Assembly (NCBI GenBank): GCA_963082975.1
Contig: OY720346.1
Coordinates: 28,824,720 to 28,888,719, forward strand
Direction: 5' to 3'
DNA: 64,000 bases
DNA from: Labia minor
Lineage: Eukaryota; Arthropoda; Insecta; Dermaptera; Spongiphoridae
Numbering within the stretch: the first letter of the stretch is position 1; each line of letters opens with the position of its first letter. The position numbers were made by a program, and so were the translations under genes. Below, in pieces: positions 60,727 through 64,000 of the stretch. Under the pieces are notes generated by a model. The model was given only the letters and a program-made list of their open reading frames with translations, was not told where the DNA came from and searched no databases.

Positions 60727-61350
60727 AAGTTGACCTGTGGCCAGGTCCGAACCGACCGACGGTTTGAAGTAAATTAATTTCCAGCTACAGAAACAATTTC
60801 AAATAATTTTAATATATCTATTAATGTAATAAAAAACAGATATGGATACATAAATAATAAATATAAACATTTTTAATTTGATTTTATTTATAATATATAT
60901 GCAAGACCGGGCTGTGACGTCATGAATGGCTGGATGACGTCATATAATTTTAAATCAAGAAAAAACTAATAAATATGATTTTCCCGAGGATAAAACCAAT
61001 ATAAAGTGCATGATTTGTGGTGATATATAAAAAAATCTCCTTTGGTGTGAAAATAACCCTTCCTATCGTCGATTGCTAATACTACCACTTCCGGTTTCCG
61101 GATTTGGACCAAAAGTTGATCACTTCATCCCACTGATGCATTAAGTAAATATACCAAATTTCATCGAAATCCGTTGAGCCGTTCAGGCTGTACACATCTA
61201 TACGGACAGACGGACAGACGGACGGACAGAAATCATGCTAAAAATACTTTTTTCTGTTAAGAAAATGCATGATTCGTGGAGATAGGTAAAAATCTCCACA
61301 TGTGAAATTTGGTGTGAAAACAATACCTCCCTTACTATCGTTGGTCGGTA
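60727..61350 (-). mobile_element. Helentron-like family A, copy A3
   Basis: Reverse-complement copy of A1: starts on the right with TACCGACCAACGATAG (one change in the end repeat), has the GACAGACGGACAG microsatellite at about 61203-61229, the paired TGACGTCA sites and the hairpin GACCTGTGGCCAGGTC near 60732-60747. Nearly full length (about 624 bp). Confidence 0.75.
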
Positions 61351-61840
61351 AAAATGTAAACAAAAACCTTGATTGACTTAAATTAATAATCTTTTTTTTT
61401 TATTTTAATTGATAATTTATAATTGATAAATAAAAATGATTTGAAGAACATATAAACATATAGATTGAAAAATATTAATATTAAAAAAAAATTCTATATA
61501 TTTATTATAAAAATAATAAATTAATAAAAATTAAATAATTTGCAAAATTTTTTATTTCTATTTAAGTATATTAATACAATTTGATTATATCGAAAACGTA
61601 AGAATTAAAACAAAGCTCAATTGGGAAATTTAGCAATGAGAAGAAAGAAGGCAATATTACTATGTAAAATACATCTTAATATCGTTTTTTAATCTAATTT
61701 GAATTCTGATAACCTAAGGGCCCAAGCAACATTAGATTAATATATATAATAATTTATATAATTAGAATTCTAAGAAGTTTTAAAAGAAAAATTATAAAAA
61801 TTGAAAAAAATCAAATATTTATTTTCATTTTTTTTATATA
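61351..61840. other. AT-rich spacer
   Basis: Between the Helentron-like copy A3 and the mariner. No feature seen. Confidence 0.5.
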
Positions 61841-62659
61841 CAAGGTTTGTTCAAAAGAAAAGGTGAATTTTGAATTATTTCGAAAAATATTTATTTATTC
61901 ATCAATATCCATTTTGTCCCCTTCAAAGTAATTTCCCTCAGATATAATGCATTTATGCCAGCGCTTCTTCCAATCGTCGAAGCACTCACTTCTGAAATGC
62001 ACTTTTCGGTATGGCTATCAGCTCTTTCTTCGATTCCAACTTTATCGCATTAATTGTGGCAAAACGCTTTTCTTCCATTGATCTCTTCAGTTTTGGGAAT
62101 AGGAAAAAGTCGCAGGGAGCCAAATCTGGTGAATACGGTGGTTGAGGCATGATCACTGTGTTGTTTTTGGCCAAAAAATCACGAACAAGCAATGATGTGT
62201 GGGCTGGTGCATTATCGTGATGCAGCATCCATGATTTGTTTTTCCACAATTCCGATCGTTTGAGCCGTATTGCTTCTTGCATAACTTCCTGGTAGTATTC
62301 TTTATTAATAGTAAGACCTGTTGGCAAGAACTCATGATGCACCACGCCATTGTAATCGAAGAAAACAGTGAAAAAACCTTCATATTTGATCGAACTTGAC
62401 GTGCTTTTGTAAAGCATTTGTACCACTTATAAACATTTTTTTTGAGACACAGTAGACTCGCCGAATGCCACAGTCAACATTTTAAGTGCGTTGGAGCACT
62501 TTATTCCATTTTCAACGCAAAATTTAATACAGATTCTTTAAAAAATCGAAGAACATATAAAAACGTGACTAACTTTTTCTGTTGTCAAAAACAAACTACT
62601 AATCCAAAATGGCTGATAATGTCAACATATGATAAACATTTTCTTTTGAACAGACCTCG
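61841..62659 (-). mobile_element. Internally deleted mariner element, 819 bp
   Basis: Terminal inverted repeats CAAGGTTTGTTCAAAAGAAA (left) and TTTCTTTTGAACAGACCTCG (right) differ at two positions and are flanked by TATA/TA. The minus strand encodes an interrupted mariner transposase. A full mariner is about 1.3 kb, so roughly 450-500 bp are missing from the middle. Confidence 0.85.
61925..62540 (-). pseudogene. Mariner transposase, deleted and frameshifted
   Basis: The N-terminal helix-turn-helix (ALKMLTVAFGESTVSQKNVY then KWYKCFTKAR) runs straight into VRSNMKVF and then, in a shifted frame, FFDYNGVVHHEFLPTG. This drops the segment with the first catalytic Asp. The second Asp (HHDNAPAHTS) and third Asp (PYSPDLAPCDFFLFPKLK) remain with mariner-type spacing. 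Near the C-terminus PKSAFQK is followed by a TGA caused by about 4 extra bases, after which the usual end (FDDWKKRWHKCIISEGNYFE, then GDKMDIDE-stop) is readable in another frame. It cannot make active transposase. Confidence 0.85.
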
Positions 62660-64000
62660 TATATTATAATATTTATTTATTTGTATATAATATTTATATG
62701 AATTTATTAATCATTTAATTTTTTTTTTGTTTTATAAAATTATATTCTTAAATCCGTTATGTGATAAAATTATAATTTTCAAATTATTTGGTAACAGTAC
62801 CTCGATATTTCGATTGCTTAAGAGCTTATATCTTATTTTGTTAGGCATTTCTGATACATATGGGATGGAATCAAAATAAAATTTAAATAAAACGATTCAA
62901 ATTCCAATTCAAAATTCTAAATTTGTTTTTTACCTATTTATTATATTCAAAAATAAATTATTATTTTAATAACATACTTATATAGTTATATTAAACTTAT
63001 TTTAAAATATATCAAGAAAAATTTATATAAATTTTATAGAAAAAATTAAAGTAGGATGTGCTATAAGGAGCTATTTAAATGATAATACGTAATTGAGAGT
63101 GAAGGTTGATATTAATGATAGGAGAAAAGTTTCATTCAATCACTTCGGGTGAAGAGTGAATAAAAAAATATTAAAACTATTTTTATGGGTTTGTATGGGA
63201 AAGACAAGAGAGAGGGTATTTTGTTCTATTTCAGTCTTAAAATGCATTCGTTGATGAGTGAGATAACTCATAAATTTAATGTAAATATTTATTAAAATAT
63301 TAAGTTCTACCCGTTTAAGCTGAGATATTAAAAAATGCAGTTTTTAATAAATTTAACAATATTTCATTTTTGAAATAATTCACATCTCTGTTTATGACTT
63401 GGAAGATGACGATTTGTTAATTCTATTTTTAAAATTTTTTATAAATCTTTCGAATATGGCACAAAATGAATTATTGTGCCGAGTTATACTTTTCCTGGTC
63501 TTCAACATCCAGAAATAGCCATCTAGAGCAAATTAAAATCAAATTCACCTACATCAAATTTTAACTTTCACCTTCTTGTTTCAAAAAATGTCGATACGTT
63601 GAGGTAGCATTTTTATCGGGTTAGTATTTACAAAAAATACAATGCCGCGAATACACATTAACAGCACCCATTTTTTACGATTACGTCTAACATAATAACG
63701 ACATTAGTTATTTTTAGTGAAGTTAATTTTAAAGGGTACATGTATATAATACATGAAATTTATAAAACGGTACTTCCATGTATGGCTCATACATGTTCAA
63801 AAGAAAAGAAAAGAACAAAATAATACAACTTTTTAATAAATCTATGATAATAAAAAATTAAGTCAAAAGATTTGAGTTCTTCCTTAATTGAAATATAATA
63901 AGTTTATGTATAACAGACAAATTCAATCATACGCAAATAAAACATGTAACTTTTTGAAAAGATTACACAAAACATTTTTCCTTTTGTGATAATCATCAAT
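62660..64000. other. Right-edge sequence, no gene recognised
   Basis: AT-rich without coding frames. A slightly GC-richer stretch near 63460-63680 has no recognisable protein or repeat. It may be intergenic or part of a gene whose exons lie outside. Confidence 0.4.

Overview
This is a strongly AT-rich eukaryotic nuclear segment with long introns, GT-AG splicing, many (TA)n tracts and decayed transposons. The protein-coding content and the repeat families (mariner, Tigger/pogo, piggyBac-like MITEs, Helentron-like elements with microsatellite cores) point to an arthropod, probably an insect or close relative. The species cannot be fixed from the sequence.

Four gene units can be supported. (1) An ERG/FLI1-type ETS transcription factor (Drosophila Ets65A/Ets21C class) runs on the + strand from at least 1680 to 40805. 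Four 3' coding exons are present (1680-1727, 5997-6186, 9961-10169, 40657-40805); the N-terminal exons lie upstream of the window. (2) Four intact, intronless short-chain dehydrogenases of the HSDL1/HSD17B12 type lie inside the 30.5 kb last ETS intron: 18210-19175 (+), 23924-24874 (-), 28696-29640 (-) and 32581-33525 (+). (3) TRMT112, the small activator subunit of several methyltransferases, has three exons at 47927-48968 (+). (4) DDAH, dimethylarginine dimethylaminohydrolase, has six exons at 60137-51444 (-) and is convergent with TRMT112.

Layout. 1-17 kb: ETS exons, long AT-rich introns broken by GC-richer islands (candidate enhancers), and antisense non-LTR retrotransposon tails. 18-36 kb: the nested SDR cluster. 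Copies at 28.7 and 32.6 kb form a head-to-head inverted duplication with shared flanks. The 24 kb copy is a mosaic, near-identical to them over its first ~225 residues and divergent after that. Its upstream flank carries a Tigger insertion whose empty site is still visible in the paralogous flank at 31.8 kb. 36-41 kb: another GC-richer island, then a Helentron-like element ending about 80 bp before the last ETS exon. 41-47.9 kb: intergenic, with hAT-like remains. 48-60.5 kb: TRMT112 and DDAH, with MITEs in the DDAH introns and a CCAAT-box promoter-like region upstream of DDAH. 60.7-62.7 kb: a Helentron-like copy and an internally deleted mariner.

The main results are the SDR cluster, with inverted duplication, apparent gene conversion and loss of a cofactor arginine in three copies, and two non-autonomous Helentron-like families recognisable only by end structure. 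There is also a competing in-frame splice donor in DDAH, and several MITEs with target sites that can be read directly. No CRISPR array, operon, rRNA gene or functional tRNA gene was seen.
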